DNA of 64,000 bases from Chloroflexota bacterium (lineage in GTDB: Bacteria; Chloroflexota; Anaerolineae; CG2-30-64-16), in the NCBI GenBank assembly GCA_016876015.1, contig VGOD01000001.1:62001-126000 (forward strand), given 5' to 3'. This document shows positions 24,707 through 33,684 of the stretch, one piece after another. The translations under genes were made by a program, and so were the position numbers. The number at the start of each line of letters is the position of its first letter. Position 1 is the stretch's first letter. Under the pieces are notes generated by a model. The model did not search any database. It was not told where the DNA came from and worked only from the letters and a program-made list of their open reading frames with translations.

Positions 24707-26311
24707 TCATCGCGGCGTGATGGCCGCGTACTCTGGCCACGCCAGCTCGAAGCCCAGCGTGTTGACCAGCATCGCCTGGAAATCGGCTAGATGCGTCGCG
24801 TCGCCGCGCACCTGGCGCGGGGCCAGCCCTTTTGCCAGGCAGTAGGCCGCCAGCGCGCCGGCCGCCTCGCCGATGTTCCATTCGACCGGGTGCAACCGGT
24901 AGCAGCCGTTGGTGATGTGCGTCACGCCCAGGTTCTTGCACGCCGGCAGCAGGTTCTCGACGCGCACCGGGATCAACGCGCCGAGCGGGATCTGGAACGG
25001 GTAGTTCGAGATGTCAATGTAGTTGCGCACGCCGGTGCTAACGTGCAAGTCAATCCGGTAGCTGCCGACGCCCACGCTGTCGGGGAAGATCGCTGCGCCC
25101 ACCAGTTTGCCGCGTTGCTCCAGGCCGACGTGCTGCTCCAGCACCGTGAATTCGGCGCGAATGCGCCGGCTCTCCCGGATGTAGACGTACTTCGCCAGGC
25201 CGTCGGCCGTGCCCACGATGTCGTGACGTAGCCGCAGGCCGGGGTAGCCGATCCCGCCATCGTGTCGCGGGGCCTCGGTCTGCATCCAATAGAGCAGCGA
25301 CAGGCTCAGGTTTTTGCCGCCCGCCACGTGTCGCGCGGCCTCCTCCCGGCTCACCCCCACCAATGGCCCGGTCCAGTAGTCGTTGTGCGGCCAGTTCACC
25401 AGGGTGATGTCGCTGGGGTAGAACCCGTCGGGGTAGTACTCTTTGCACAGGATGCGGCGGTAGAGCCAGAAGGAGCTGACCGGCCGGCCGCTGGCGAGCG
25501 GTTTGGCGTGGAAGACGCCCCGGTCGCGCGGTTCCAGGGTGATCGGATCCACGTCGCGCCAGCCCAATTGCGGGCCGGGCCAGAACGGCGCCTGATATTT
25601 GCGCCAGGTCTCGTAGTCGGGCGGCCTCGCGATGGTGTGATCCTCGCCGGGCAGGTAGTCCATGGCGAAGCACGCGGTGAACGACTGCTGATCCAGCGGG
25701 TCGGCCGCGCCGGGCAGCGCGTGCAGCTCGCCGGTCTGCGCCTGGCTCTCCGAGCCGATGACGTGCTCGACGCGGGCCAGCTCCAGCAGGTCGCCCAGCT
25801 CGGTCGCGTCGAGGATGTAGGCCGCGCTGATGGTCGTCTCCTGGCCGGTCTCTTCGTCCAGCAGCCGCACGGCCCGCACCCGGTCGCCGTCCGTCTCGCA
25901 GCCGACCGCCCGATGGCGCAGCAGCACCTCCAACTGCCGGCCTGAGCGGTAGGGCGCCAGCATCTCCTCCAGCACGGCCAGCGCAACGCGCGGCTCGTGG
26001 CACAGCCGGCTGACGTTGCCGTTGCCGGGGTTCAGCAGCATCCGCTCCCGGAGCTCCTGGCGCAGCGGATAGTTGCGCCGGTAGTAGTCGCGGATGCCCT
26101 GGCGCAGGCGACGGTAGGAGTTGGTGCAGCCAGTCGTCTCGATCCACGGATGTTCGTCGGGCGGCACAGCCTGCTGCGTGAGCTGCCCGCCGATCCAGTC
26201 GGTCTCTTCGGTCAGGATGACGCGCTGGCCCAGGCGCAGCGCGGCCAACGCGCCGGCCACGCCGCCCAGCCCGCCGCCAACGATCAGGATGTCAGTCTGT
26301 TGTTCGGTCAT
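24707..26311 (-). CDS. FAD-dependent oxidoreductase (PF12831 type), paralogue D
   Basis: A 534-residue flavoprotein, longer than B, C and [21 protein letters not shown] and [20 protein letters not shown] begin the FAD domain, [20 protein letters not shown] replaces VDATGD, and [20 protein letters not shown], then [15 protein letters not shown], forms the C-terminal cap. An insertion of about 120 residues rich in Trp/Tyr ([40 protein letters not shown]) probably lines the substrate site. It overlaps the VOC gene by four bases (ATGA), so both are translationally coupled. The family is uncharacterised as to substrate; the locus suggests a sugar-derived compound. Confidence 0.85.
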   Translation of the reverse strand: MTEQQTDILIVGGGLGGVAGALAALRLGQRVILTEETDWIGGQLTQQAVPPDEHPWIETTGCTNSYRRLRQGIRDYYRRNYPLRQELRERMLLNPGNGNVSRLCHEPRVALAVLEEMLAPYRSGRQLEVLLRHRAVGCETDGDRVRAVRLLDEETGQETTISAAYILDATELGDLLELARVEHVIGSESQAQTGELHALPGAADPLDQQSFTACFAMDYLPGEDHTIARPPDYETWRKYQAPFWPGPQLGWRDVDPITLEPRDRGVFHAKPLASGRPVSSFWLYRRILCKEYYPDGFYPSDITLVNWPHNDYWTGPLVGVSREEAARHVAGGKNLSLSLLYWMQTEAPRHDGGIGYPGLRLRHDIVGTADGLAKYVYIRESRRIRAEFTVLEQHVGLEQRGKLVGAAIFPDSVGVGSYRIDLHVSTGVRNYIDISNYPFQIPLGALIPVRVENLLPACKNLGVTHITNGCYRLHPVEWNIGEAAGALAAYCLAKGLAPRQVRGDATHLADFQAMLVNTLGFELAWPEYAAITPR

Positions 26312-26757
26312 CGTATCTCTTCCTCTTCCTGGTATTCCGTTTCTTCCGGCGCGTCCGTGTCGCTCTCGAAATCGAGCCGGTAACCATCCGGGTCAGCCAG
26401 GGAGACAACCCACATTCCGTTTCCGACGAACGGCCTGGCAGCCTGAATCCCGCGCGCCCTGGCCTCGCGATAGATCGCCAGGGCATCGTCGCAGATGAAG
26501 CAGATGGTGACGCCCACGCCTGCCTTGCCCGTGGGCGTCCAGGAATCGTGCCCCTCGCTGGCGAACTCTTGCAGCATCAGGGCCGCACCGCCGCGCTGCA
26601 GCCAGCACCAGCGCAGCCTGCCCTCCGGCGCCCAGCGATTGGTCATCTCGAAGCCGAGGCCCTCGACATAGTAGCGCACCGACGCTTCGATGTTGGCGAC
26701 CGCGAAAAACGGCACGGCCTGTCTGATATTCGCGTCGGCTCTCGTTTCTGTCATCAT
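26308..26757 (-). CDS. VOC (glyoxalase/bleomycin resistance) family protein
   Basis: A 149-residue protein with the paired beta-alpha-beta-beta-beta modules of the vicinal-oxygen-chelate fold: [20 protein letters not shown] to LMLQEFAS, then [20 protein letters not shown] to [19 protein letters not shown]. The usual metal ligands near the start of strand 1 (His) and the end of the second module (Glu in DFES) are only partly evident, so enzymatic activity is uncertain. A Glu-rich tail ([13 protein letters not shown]) follows. GGAG lies 6 bases before the first ATG. It sits between the sulfatase and FAD paralogue D and may act on an intermediate of the same pathway or in detoxification. Confidence 0.8.
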   Translation of the reverse strand: MMTETRADANIRQAVPFFAVANIEASVRYYVEGLGFEMTNRWAPEGRLRWCWLQRGGAALMLQEFASEGHDSWTPTGKAGVGVTICFICDDALAIYREARARGIQAARPFVGNGMWVVSLADPDGYRLDFESDTDAPEETEYQEEEEIR

Positions 26758-26768
26758 CGCGCGCTCCA

Positions 26769-28172
26769 CTATGCGCCTTCTCTGGTCGCCGCCAGTGCGG
26801 CATCCACCTGGCTGCGCAGCATTTCCGGCGCGCGCAAATCGGCCAGTTGCTCTCGCAGCGCCTGGCCCAGACGCGCACGCGCCATCTCCGCGGTCGCCGG
26901 GTCTTCGGCCAACGCCGGCCGCTCGTAATTGAGCAGCACAGGTCGCGCCCCGGCCCGCCAGCTCAGCGGCACGCCGAACTGCCACTCGCCGTCGTAGACA
27001 TGCGCCGACTGGCCGTGTTGCCCAAAGATCGCATGAGCGCGCCACGGGGCCGCCGGATCGGCCAGCCGCGGCAACAGGCTGCGGCCATGGATGCCTGCAG
27101 GCGCCTGCGCGCCCATCGCATCCAGGATCGTCGGGCAAAGATCAATCGTCTGCGCCAGCGCGTTGTCGCGGCGGCCCTGGCCGTCGAGCCGGGGATCCCA
27201 GACGATCAGCGGAACGCGGGCGACCTCCGGGTAGAAGAGCGTGTCGGGGTCTTTGCCCACGCGGCCGTGCTCGCCCAACATGTGGCCGTGGTCGGATGTG
27301 ATGGCGACCAGCGTGTTGTCGAGCAGCCCCAGGTAGTCGAGCTTCTCCAGGAAGAAACCCAGCCAGCGATCTACCATCGTCACTTCGCCCGCGTACAGCG
27401 CCCGCATGTGGCGCAGCTCGGCCGGCGACATGATGTCGGCCGGGCCGTAGGGCGGATAGCCGACCTCCTCGCCCCGGTAGCCCGGATCGTACAGCTCGGC
27501 GTAGTAGCGCGGGGGATCCCACGGCTCGTGCGGGTCGAAGCAGTCCACGACCAGACAGAAACCATCCTTGGTGTGGTTGCGCTCGGCCCAGTCGGCCGCG
27601 GCGCGGAAGACCTGGGGCGCAGAGTAATCCTCCTCGCGCTGGCGCTGCCGGGTGTTGCGCTGATGCTGTCGGAAGCTATCCATGAACTTGATCTTGGCCG
27701 GATCACACGGCAGTGGGACGTCCTCGATGGAATCTGTGCGCCACGGATCGTGCGCCTGGCCCCGGATGTGCTCCCAGCCGGTGAATGCCCGGTGATAGTT
27801 GCCGTTGTACGCACTCCCGCTGCGCGCCGCATGACCCGGCCGCGGCGCGCTCTGGATGAACATATGCACCTGGTCGCTGATCAGCATCGAGCGCCGGCCG
27901 GCCTGCTCCAGATAGATGGGGAACTCGATGTCGGCATCGCTCAGGCTCCGCCACGGCCCGTCCAAATAACTGTAGCAGCCGGTCCAGCAATCCTGCCGGT
28001 TGGGCATGCACGCAAACGACCCGACGATTGCGCGGTCGAATACCACCGACCGCGCGCCGAACGCATCCAGGTGCGGCGTCCTGATCCAGGGGTTGCCGTA
28101 CAGCCCCAGGTGATCGCGGCGCAGCGTGTCCGCGATCACGATGACCGTGTTCTTGATCTCTCTTTCTCTCAT
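26769..28172 (-). CDS. Type I sulfatase (locus 3)
   Basis: A 467-residue alkaline-phosphatase-superfamily sulfatase. NTVIVIADTLRRDHLGLYGN gives the first metal ligands (Asp), CMPNRQDCWTG at about residue 52 is the formylglycine site in the C-x-P-x-R form, CFDPHEPWDPP and TSDHGHMLGEHGRVGKDP carry further metal and catalytic residues. Asn replaces the usual Ser in the CxPSR core and the following LLTG is CWTG, a less common subtype. There is no signal peptide, so desulfation would occur in the cytoplasm after import, as expected for a sulfated oligosaccharide. ATG 28172 is chosen; the frame upstream belongs to the permease gene. It follows the permease stop by 8 bp. Confidence 0.88.
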   Translation of the reverse strand: MREREIKNTVIVIADTLRRDHLGLYGNPWIRTPHLDAFGARSVVFDRAIVGSFACMPNRQDCWTGCYSYLDGPWRSLSDADIEFPIYLEQAGRRSMLISDQVHMFIQSAPRPGHAARSGSAYNGNYHRAFTGWEHIRGQAHDPWRTDSIEDVPLPCDPAKIKFMDSFRQHQRNTRQRQREEDYSAPQVFRAAADWAERNHTKDGFCLVVDCFDPHEPWDPPRYYAELYDPGYRGEEVGYPPYGPADIMSPAELRHMRALYAGEVTMVDRWLGFFLEKLDYLGLLDNTLVAITSDHGHMLGEHGRVGKDPDTLFYPEVARVPLIVWDPRLDGQGRRDNALAQTIDLCPTILDAMGAQAPAGIHGRSLLPRLADPAAPWRAHAIFGQHGQSAHVYDGEWQFGVPLSWRAGARPVLLNYERPALAEDPATAEMARARLGQALREQLADLRAPEMLRSQVDAALAATREGA

Positions 28173-28180
28173 CTCTATCT

Positions 28181-29044
28181 CTACCCCCGGATACCCGTGG
28201 TCGTCACCCCTTCGGTGATATGGCGTTGACCCCAGGCAAAGACCAGCAGCACCGGGATGACCATCACGACCGTCATCGCCATGACGATGTTCCATTCGGG
28301 CGGCCCGAACGCGTTGTTGGATTGGCCGGTGACCGCCAGCGCCAACGTCCAGTTGGCCTTGCGGCTGCCCACGTAGATGAGGGGCCACAGGTAATCGCCC
28401 CAGGCGTGCTGAAACGCGAAGATGCCGACGGTCGCCAGCACGGGCTTGGACAACGGCAAGATGATGCTGCGCCAGATGCCCAGCTCGGATGCGCCGTCCA
28501 CACGCGCCGCATCGAAGAGGTCTTCGGGGATGCCGCGGAAGAACTGGCGATACAGGAAGATGAAGAACGCATCATGTCCCAACAACCGCGGCAGCATCAG
28601 CGGCCAGAAGGTGTTGATCAACCGCGCCTGGTCGAACATCAGATAGAGCGGGATGAGCCGCACGACATAGGGCAGCATCATCGTGCTGAGCACGACCAGA
28701 AACAGCGTGTCGCGACCCGGAAAGCGGATGCGCGCAAAGGCATAGCCGGCCAACGAGCAGGTGACGATGCCGCCAAACAAGGCAGCCCCCACTATCTTCA
28801 GTGAATTGCCCACATAGGAAAACATCGGCATTTCGCGGAAGATGCGGACGTAGTTCCACCAGGCGACTGGGTACGGGATCAACTCGATCTCGCTGAATGC
28901 AACGCGCTCAGGCGTCTTCAGCGAGGTCGAGACCATCCATGCCAGCGGGAACAAAAGGAGCAGCGCGCCGATCGTCAGGATGAGATAGCTGGCCAGCCTG
29001 CCGGTGCTTTGCACAGGAACAGTGTGCCCCCTCTGGTGTGACAT
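28181..29044 (-). CDS. CUT1 sugar ABC importer permease, MalG type, second copy (locus 3)
   Basis: A 287-residue permease with six predicted helices, EAA loop DLFDAARVDGASELGIWRSI and C-terminus GQRHITEGVTTTGIRG. It is a tandem paralogue of the next gene upstream (29153-30010): long blocks such as FGGIVTCSLAG, STMMLPYVVRLIPLY and GIPEDLFDAARVDG are identical and overall similarity is roughly two thirds by eye. Differences cluster in the periplasmic loop after helix 1 and near the C-terminal third (TGQSNNAFGPPEW against YGMRSLEGEMLWQ), consistent with altered partner or substrate preference. Whether the importer uses both copies alternately or together cannot be told from sequence. Confidence 0.9.
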   Translation of the reverse strand: MSHQRGHTVPVQSTGRLASYLILTIGALLLLFPLAWMVSTSLKTPERVAFSEIELIPYPVAWWNYVRIFREMPMFSYVGNSLKIVGAALFGGIVTCSLAGYAFARIRFPGRDTLFLVVLSTMMLPYVVRLIPLYLMFDQARLINTFWPLMLPRLLGHDAFFIFLYRQFFRGIPEDLFDAARVDGASELGIWRSIILPLSKPVLATVGIFAFQHAWGDYLWPLIYVGSRKANWTLALAVTGQSNNAFGPPEWNIVMAMTVVMVIPVLLVFAWGQRHITEGVTTTGIRG

Positions 29045-29067
29045 GCGCTCAATCCCCGTCTCTGTCT

Positions 29068-29158
29068 CTCGTCTCTATCTCTCGCCTCTATCTCTCGTCT
29101 CTATCTCTCGTCTCTATCTCTCGCCTCTATCTCTCGTCTCTATCTCTCGCCTCTATCC
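29068..29158. repeat. Seven-copy 13-bp tandem repeat
   Basis: Seven contiguous 13-mers CTCGTCTCTATCT or CTCGCCTCTATCT (minus strand AGATAGAGACGAG or AGATAGAGGCGAG), differing only in one T/C position and the last base. They lie between the two MalG-type genes. The last unit contains the TAG stop (29153-29155) of the upstream permease gene. Partial copies are near 28166-28180 and 19911-19926. Confidence 0.9.
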
Positions 29159-30010
29159 CCTGATTCCCGTCATCGTCGTCCCTTCGACAATGTGGCGCTG
29201 ACCCCAGGCGAAGACCAGCAGCACCGGGATGATCATGATCACCGCGTAGGCCATGAGCTGCTGCCAGAGCATCTCCCCCTCCAGCGAGCGCATCCCGTAC
29301 AGCCCCAGCGCCATCGTCCAGTTGATCTTCTTGGCGCCCAGGTAGATGAGCGGGAACAGAAAGTCGTTCCAGGCATACTGGAACGAGAAGATGCCGACCG
29401 TGGCCAGCACCGGTTTGGAGAGCGGCAAGACGATGCGCGCCCAGATGCCGAGCTCTGACGAACCGTCCACGCGCGCCGCGTCGAACAGGTCTTCTGGGAT
29501 GCCGCGGAAGAACTGGCGGTAGAGGAAGATGTAGAACGCATCGTGTCCCAGCACACGCGGGATGATCAACGGCCAGAAGGTGTTGATCATGCCTGCCTGG
29601 TCGAACATGATATAGAGCGGGATGAGGCGCACCACATACGGCAGCATCATCGTGCTAAGCACGATCACGAAGATCACATCGCGGGCCGGGAAGCGGATGC
29701 GTGCAAACGCGAAGCCGGCCAGCGAGCAGGTGACGATCCCGCCAAAAAGCGCCGGAATCAGGATTTTGAGAGTGTTGAGGAAGTAGGTCGGGATCGGATG
29801 CCTCTGGAACAGCTCAGGGTAGTTCCACCACGCGACCGGATCGGGAATCAGTTCGATGGCGGTCAGCGTGACCTTTTCGGCGATCTTGAGCGACGTGGAG
29901 ACGGTCCAGGCCAGCGGGAAAAGCAGCAACAGCGCGCCGGCCGTGAGGATGATGTAGGTCAGCGACACCCTGACGAGTTTGAGCGGATAGGCGGCCATGG
30001 CAGTCATCAT
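29153..30010 (-). CDS. CUT1 sugar ABC importer permease, MalG type, first copy (locus 3)
   Basis: A 285-residue permease with six predicted helices. Features are LLLLFPLAWTVSTSLKIAEK after helix 1, the EAA loop DLFDAARVDGSSELGIWARI followed by VLPLSKPVLA, and the C-terminus GQRHIVEGTTMTGIRG. Two adjacent ATGs (30010 and 30007) follow GAGGAGG; either may be used. The stop codon lies in a 13-bp tandem repeat array, so copy-number change there would alter or remove the stop. It follows the MalF-type gene by 9 bp and is paralogous to the next gene downstream. Confidence 0.9.
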   Translation of the reverse strand: MMTAMAAYPLKLVRVSLTYIILTAGALLLLFPLAWTVSTSLKIAEKVTLTAIELIPDPVAWWNYPELFQRHPIPTYFLNTLKILIPALFGGIVTCSLAGFAFARIRFPARDVIFVIVLSTMMLPYVVRLIPLYIMFDQAGMINTFWPLIIPRVLGHDAFYIFLYRQFFRGIPEDLFDAARVDGSSELGIWARIVLPLSKPVLATVGIFSFQYAWNDFLFPLIYLGAKKINWTMALGLYGMRSLEGEMLWQQLMAYAVIMIIPVLLVFAWGQRHIVEGTTMTGIRG

Positions 30011-30019
30011 CAGGCCTCC

Positions 30020-30988
30020 TCATCGGCCGCCGCCGGTGTAGAACACCCAGCGGTCGGAGGTGCGCACCAAAATGATCGTGAAGATCAAGATGAAGATGAA
30101 GAGGATCAGCGACAATGCGGTCGCATAGCCCATCTTGAAGAAGCGGAACGCGTTGTTGTAGATGTGCACCATGTAGAACAGCCCAGAGTTCAGCGGCCCG
30201 CCGTCGGTTCCGAAAAAGATATAGGCTGGTGTAAACACCTGGAAGCTGCCGATGACGCCCACGACCAGGTTGAAGAAGATCACCGGCGTCATCAGCGGGA
30301 TCGTCAGGTGGATCAGCTTGCGCCAGGCGCCGCCGCCGTCAATCTCCACCGCCTCGTAGAGCTCGCGCGGGATGTCCTGCAAGCCGGCCAGGAAGATGAC
30401 CATCTGCGCGCCGAAACCCCACAGGCTGACGATGATGACCGCCGGCTTCACCCATTCGGGCCGCGAAAGCCAGCGGATCGGTTCGATCCCGACGACGCCG
30501 AGCAGCCGGTTCAGCGCGCCATAGTTGGTGTTCAGGATCCAGAGGAAGATGAGGGACGCGGCGACCGCCGGCACGAGCGACGGGACGTAGAACGCGGTGC
30601 GATAGACGCCCAATCCCCGCACCTTGCTGTTCAGGAGCAGGGCGATTGTGAAGGCGCACAGCAAGCTGAGGGGGACCGCGCCGAGGGCGTAGTAGAGGGT
30701 GTTCCCCGCGCTCTTAAGAAATCGGGGATCGGTGGTGAAGATGGTGGTATAGTTCTCCAGCCCAATCCATTTGGCCCGGCCGAGCGGCCCCACGGAGTAG
30801 TTGGTGGCGCTCAGATACAGATTCAGGATGAACGGGATCACATCGAACCAGAGGAAGGAGAGAAACCAGGGCAGGATGAAGAGGTATCCCACCACATAGC
30901 GGTGGCGGTAGCGAAAACGGGTCAGCCAGGTCACGCGCGGCGACTGGTCGGCGGTTGTAGCTGCGACAGCAGGAGCGAGGTCAGGCAT
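30020..30988 (-). CDS. CUT1 sugar ABC importer permease, MalF type (locus 3)
   Basis: A 322-residue permease. A basic N-terminus (RYRHRYVV) leads into GYLFILPWFLSFLWFDVIPF, with six predicted helices, the EAA loop LYEAVEIDGGGAWRKLIHLT with IPLMTP, and the C-terminus TSDRWVFYTGGGR as in other MalF/UgpA-like subunits. The EAA motif has Val for the usual Ala (EAVEIDG), a tolerated change. ATG 30988 follows AGGAGG at 9 bases. It is the single MalF-type partner for the two MalG-type permeases downstream. The gap to the binding-protein gene is 79 bp and contains a strong hairpin. Confidence 0.92.
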   Translation of the reverse strand: MPDLAPAVAATTADQSPRVTWLTRFRYRHRYVVGYLFILPWFLSFLWFDVIPFILNLYLSATNYSVGPLGRAKWIGLENYTTIFTTDPRFLKSAGNTLYYALGAVPLSLLCAFTIALLLNSKVRGLGVYRTAFYVPSLVPAVAASLIFLWILNTNYGALNRLLGVVGIEPIRWLSRPEWVKPAVIIVSLWGFGAQMVIFLAGLQDIPRELYEAVEIDGGGAWRKLIHLTIPLMTPVIFFNLVVGVIGSFQVFTPAYIFFGTDGGPLNSGLFYMVHIYNNAFRFFKMGYATALSLILFIFILIFTIILVRTSDRWVFYTGGGR

Positions 30989-31030
30989 GGTCAACTACCT
31001 CCTGTGGTTGATGCGAGCAGGCGATCGGAT

Positions 31031-31059
31031 GTGCCAGGCGCTTGAAAAGCGCCTGGCAC
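31031..31059 (-). promoter_or_regulatory. Hairpin between binding-protein and permease genes, locus 3
   Basis: GTGCCAGGCGCTT (31031-31043) pairs perfectly with AAGCGCCTGGCAC (31047-31059) around a 3-nt centre. It starts 8 bp after the binding-protein stop and lies 42 bp before the permease ATG. A related CGCCTGGCGCT hairpin follows the oppF-like gene at 54434-54462. Confidence 0.7.
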
Positions 31060-31067
31060 GCGTCTTC

Positions 31068-32501
31068 CTACGCGCCCTTCCAATACTTATCCAGGACAGC
31101 CTGGCCCTTGCTGGCTGCCTCGTCCAGGGCGGCCTTTGGCTTGGCCGTGGCCAACAGCGCCTTCTCCACGGCCTCCTTCATGAACGAACTGATCTCCGTC
31201 TGTACGGGCGTGATCGGCAGGCTCATGTCGGTCTCGAGCGCCTTCAGCACGATGTCCCAGTAGGGGTTGTTCTTCTTGTAGTCCGGGTTGGCGTTGCAAC
31301 TGATCAGCGGCGCTGGCCGGTCTTGGGCGAACAAGAAGGCGCACACCCCCTTGTTGTTGGTGCTCAGGAACTCGACGAACTTGTAGGCCGCGTCCTGCTT
31401 CTCTTTGGCAATAGCCTTCGGAATCACCTGGCCCCAGGCGAAAGCCAGGCCGGTCTCGCCATGATGGGTTGCCTTGGCGTTCTTGCCGTTGTATGGCCGG
31501 AGCGCCACGCCCCAGCCGTTCTGCGGATCCTTGTGCTTGTCGGGTGCCTGTGTCTTCAGGTGGCTGAAAGCCGAGACGTTCACCCACCAGATGCCCAGCC
31601 GGTCTTTGTAGAAACGCCCGTCCGGCGCGGTGTCGTTGTTGCCGGTCCAGAAGTCAATGCAGTTGGACCAGCCGCCATGGTGCTTGTTGGTGAACTCCAC
31701 CAGCCATTCGAGCGTCTCGACTGCCTCAGGTGTGTTGATGGTCAGCGTCCTGGCATCTTCGGTGGCCAGGTTGCCGTTGTTACAGACCAGCCAGTAGATG
31801 AGGGTGGTCGCTCCGGCAGCCGTTCCTCCGACCGGATCCACGCCCATGACTTCGATGGCGTTGCCCTTTTTCTTCAGGACCTTTGCCGCCACATCGTCCA
31901 GTTCCTGCCAGGTCTTGGGCGGCTTTTCGGGGTCGAGGCCGGCGGCCTTGAAGAGCGCCTTGCTGTAGATGTAGAGCGAGCTGTTGCCGCCGCCGGTGGG
32001 CATCGGCATGGTCCACAGCTTGCCGTTCCACCGCTGATTGTTGATTTCCCCAGGGTAGAAGAGCTTGTTCACATCAACCCCGGCCGCCTTGACGTAGTCG
32101 TCAATCGGGATGATCAGCCCTTCTTTGGCGTACTTGTAGGTCTCCACACGGGTGGACATCATGACGGCTGGCGGCGTGCTGGACGCCATGGCGGTCGCCG
32201 CCACCTGGTCACGGTTGTCCCAGGGGGTCTCCTGATTCGTTACCTCGATGTTGGGGTTTGCCGCCATGAAATCGGTGATGACCTGGTCCATCAGCGGCCG
32301 GCGCTGGGCGCCCCACCAGTTCATGAACTCGATCTTGACCTTCTTGGCGGCCGCGGGCGCGGCAGTTGGCGCGGGCGCGCCCGCGGCCGGCGGCTGAGTG
32401 GCGACCGGAGCGGGCTGCGGAGCGCAGGCAGCGAGGGCTGCGGAGCTCGTCGCGATCCCGGCCAGGCGCAGGAAGTCTCTACGGCTGAGCTTGCGGAACA
32501 T
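31068..32501 (-). CDS. CUT1 sugar ABC importer, substrate-binding lipoprotein (locus 3)
   Basis: A 477-residue UgpB-like binding protein with Tat motif SRRDFLRL (residues 6-13), lipobox ending LAAC26 and an Ala/Pro/Thr linker of about 25 residues before KKVKIEFMNWWGAQRRPLMD. The NWWGAQRRPL start parallels HHWGGNRVPL of the locus 2 protein, indicating that the two binding proteins are related more closely to each other than to locus 1. It also shares its C-terminal plan with that protein (LPITPVQTEISSFM against IPITPVQPKIEQIM). AAAGGAG lies 7 bases before ATG 32501. The ligand is unknown; a sulfated oligosaccharide is plausible because a cytoplasmic sulfatase gene follows in the operon. Confidence 0.92.
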   Translation of the reverse strand: MFRKLSRRDFLRLAGIATSSAALAACAPQPAPVATQPPAAGAPAPTAAPAAAKKVKIEFMNWWGAQRRPLMDQVITDFMAANPNIEVTNQETPWDNRDQVAATAMASSTPPAVMMSTRVETYKYAKEGLIIPIDDYVKAAGVDVNKLFYPGEINNQRWNGKLWTMPMPTGGGNSSLYIYSKALFKAAGLDPEKPPKTWQELDDVAAKVLKKKGNAIEVMGVDPVGGTAAGATTLIYWLVCNNGNLATEDARTLTINTPEAVETLEWLVEFTNKHHGGWSNCIDFWTGNNDTAPDGRFYKDRLGIWWVNVSAFSHLKTQAPDKHKDPQNGWGVALRPYNGKNAKATHHGETGLAFAWGQVIPKAIAKEKQDAAYKFVEFLSTNNKGVCAFLFAQDRPAPLISCNANPDYKKNNPYWDIVLKALETDMSLPITPVQTEISSFMKEAVEKALLATAKPKAALDEAASKGQAVLDKYWKGA

Positions 32502-32612
32502 GATCTTTCTCCTTTCGAGAGTAACAGGGGTTTGACCGAAACCGAAGCCACATTTGATCCATCTGGTAACGCTCATGCGCTGCCCTGCGGTTCACCTCCT
32601 TCCCACTGCCCC

Positions 32613-32645
32613 AGACCTGTCAGGTTTCAGCAACCTGACAGGTCT
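32613..32645. repeat. AGACCTGTCAGGTT hairpin repeat, copy 2 (LacI 3' end)
   Basis: AGACCTGTCAGGTT (32613-32626) and AACCTGACAGGTCT (32632-32645) form a 14-bp perfect stem with a 5-nt loop. The LacI stop codon (32627-32629) is in the loop, so the last residues of the repressor are repeat-encoded. It could limit read-through from the LacI gene into the importer. Confidence 0.75.
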
Positions 32646-33658
32646 CGCGTCGTGTTGCCCACAACGAGCTGACACGGGAAACGGATCTGTTGCACGGCGT
32701 CCCTGGCTCGCATGCGGTCAACCAGCAGCCGGACGGCCGTCTCGCCCATCAGGTGACGGTTCAGGCACACCACCGTGGGCTTCATGCTGATCGGGAGATC
32801 CGCTTCGCCATCGGTGAGACTGACGACCGACAGATCGTCTGGAATCTTGATGCCCTCCGCAAGGAGCTGTCGCACCGCGTTCACGAAGGTAGCGATTTCG
32901 CTGCACACAAGCGCCGTGATCGCCGATTCTCGCACGGCTTGTAGGAACGCGTCGGGGCGCGCGAGCAGATCGCGATCCCACACGGCCAACTCCGCGCCCG
33001 CAACCTGGCGGAGCGCGTCGCGGCAGCCCTGCAACTTCTCAATCGAGGTCTCGGCGGGCGGCCCCATGCCCAGGAAGGCCAGCCGCCGATGGCCGAGTTC
33101 GATCAGGTGACGCGTGGCCTCGGCGCTGCCCCCGGTGTAGTCGCTGGCGACCCACGCGATCTGCTGGCCGGTCACCTCGCGCCGGCCGATGGACACGAAC
33201 GGATACCCCTCTTCGGCCAGCATCCGCAGCTCCTCGCGATTGGTCTGGCTGCCCAACACGATCGCGCCATCGGCCCGGCGCAACTGGTTCACGCCATCGC
33301 AGTAGATCGTCCTGGGCTGGCAGCCGCGGCTGCGGGTGAAGAGCAGGAGATCGTAATCCTGCTTGCTGGCTTCACGCTCGATTCCCAACAGGTATGGGAA
33401 AAAGAAGTTCTCTCGTTCGTATGGAAAGCGCGCCTCATATGCAAAGACGCCAATCAAGCGGCTGGCGCCGCCTGCCAGCATTTGCGCGACAGGATTCGGC
33501 ACATAACCGAGCTGCCGCACCGTGTCCATGACGCGGGCGCGCGTCTCCTCGCTGATCGGCACATTGCCGCTGCGCTTGTTCAGCACCATCGAGACGGTGC
33601 CGGATGAGACCCCGGCCAGGCGGGCGACATCGGCCAGGGTAGGGCGTGCACGTGGCAT
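32627..33658 (-). CDS. LacI family transcriptional regulator (locus 3)
   Basis: A 343-residue repressor-type protein with N-terminal HTH PTLADVARLAGVSSGTVSMV followed by LNKRSGNVP, hinge helix NPVAQMLAGG, and a two-lobed effector domain (IGVFAYEARFPYE, IVLGSQTNREELRMLAEEGY, VSLTDGEADLPISMKPTVVC). A strong AAAGGAGG site precedes the ATG. The 3' end RDLSGC and stop come from a hairpin repeat. It is codirectional with, and placed between, FAD paralogue E and the binding-protein gene. The palindrome TGAAGCGCTTCA upstream of paralogue E is the obvious candidate operator, giving autoregulation of the whole unit. Confidence 0.92.
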   Translation of the reverse strand: MPRARPTLADVARLAGVSSGTVSMVLNKRSGNVPISEETRARVMDTVRQLGYVPNPVAQMLAGGASRLIGVFAYEARFPYERENFFFPYLLGIEREASKQDYDLLLFTRSRGCQPRTIYCDGVNQLRRADGAIVLGSQTNREELRMLAEEGYPFVSIGRREVTGQQIAWVASDYTGGSAEATRHLIELGHRRLAFLGMGPPAETSIEKLQGCRDALRQVAGAELAVWDRDLLARPDAFLQAVRESAITALVCSEIATFVNAVRQLLAEGIKIPDDLSVVSLTDGEADLPISMKPTVVCLNRHLMGETAVRLLVDRMRARDAVQQIRFPCQLVVGNTTRDLSGC

Positions 33659-33684
33659 TGCGATTCGCCTTCCTCCTTTAGCTT

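Noticed and set aside
29068-29158. CRISPR array
   Set aside because: The 13-bp units are contiguous with no spacers, and no cas genes are present.
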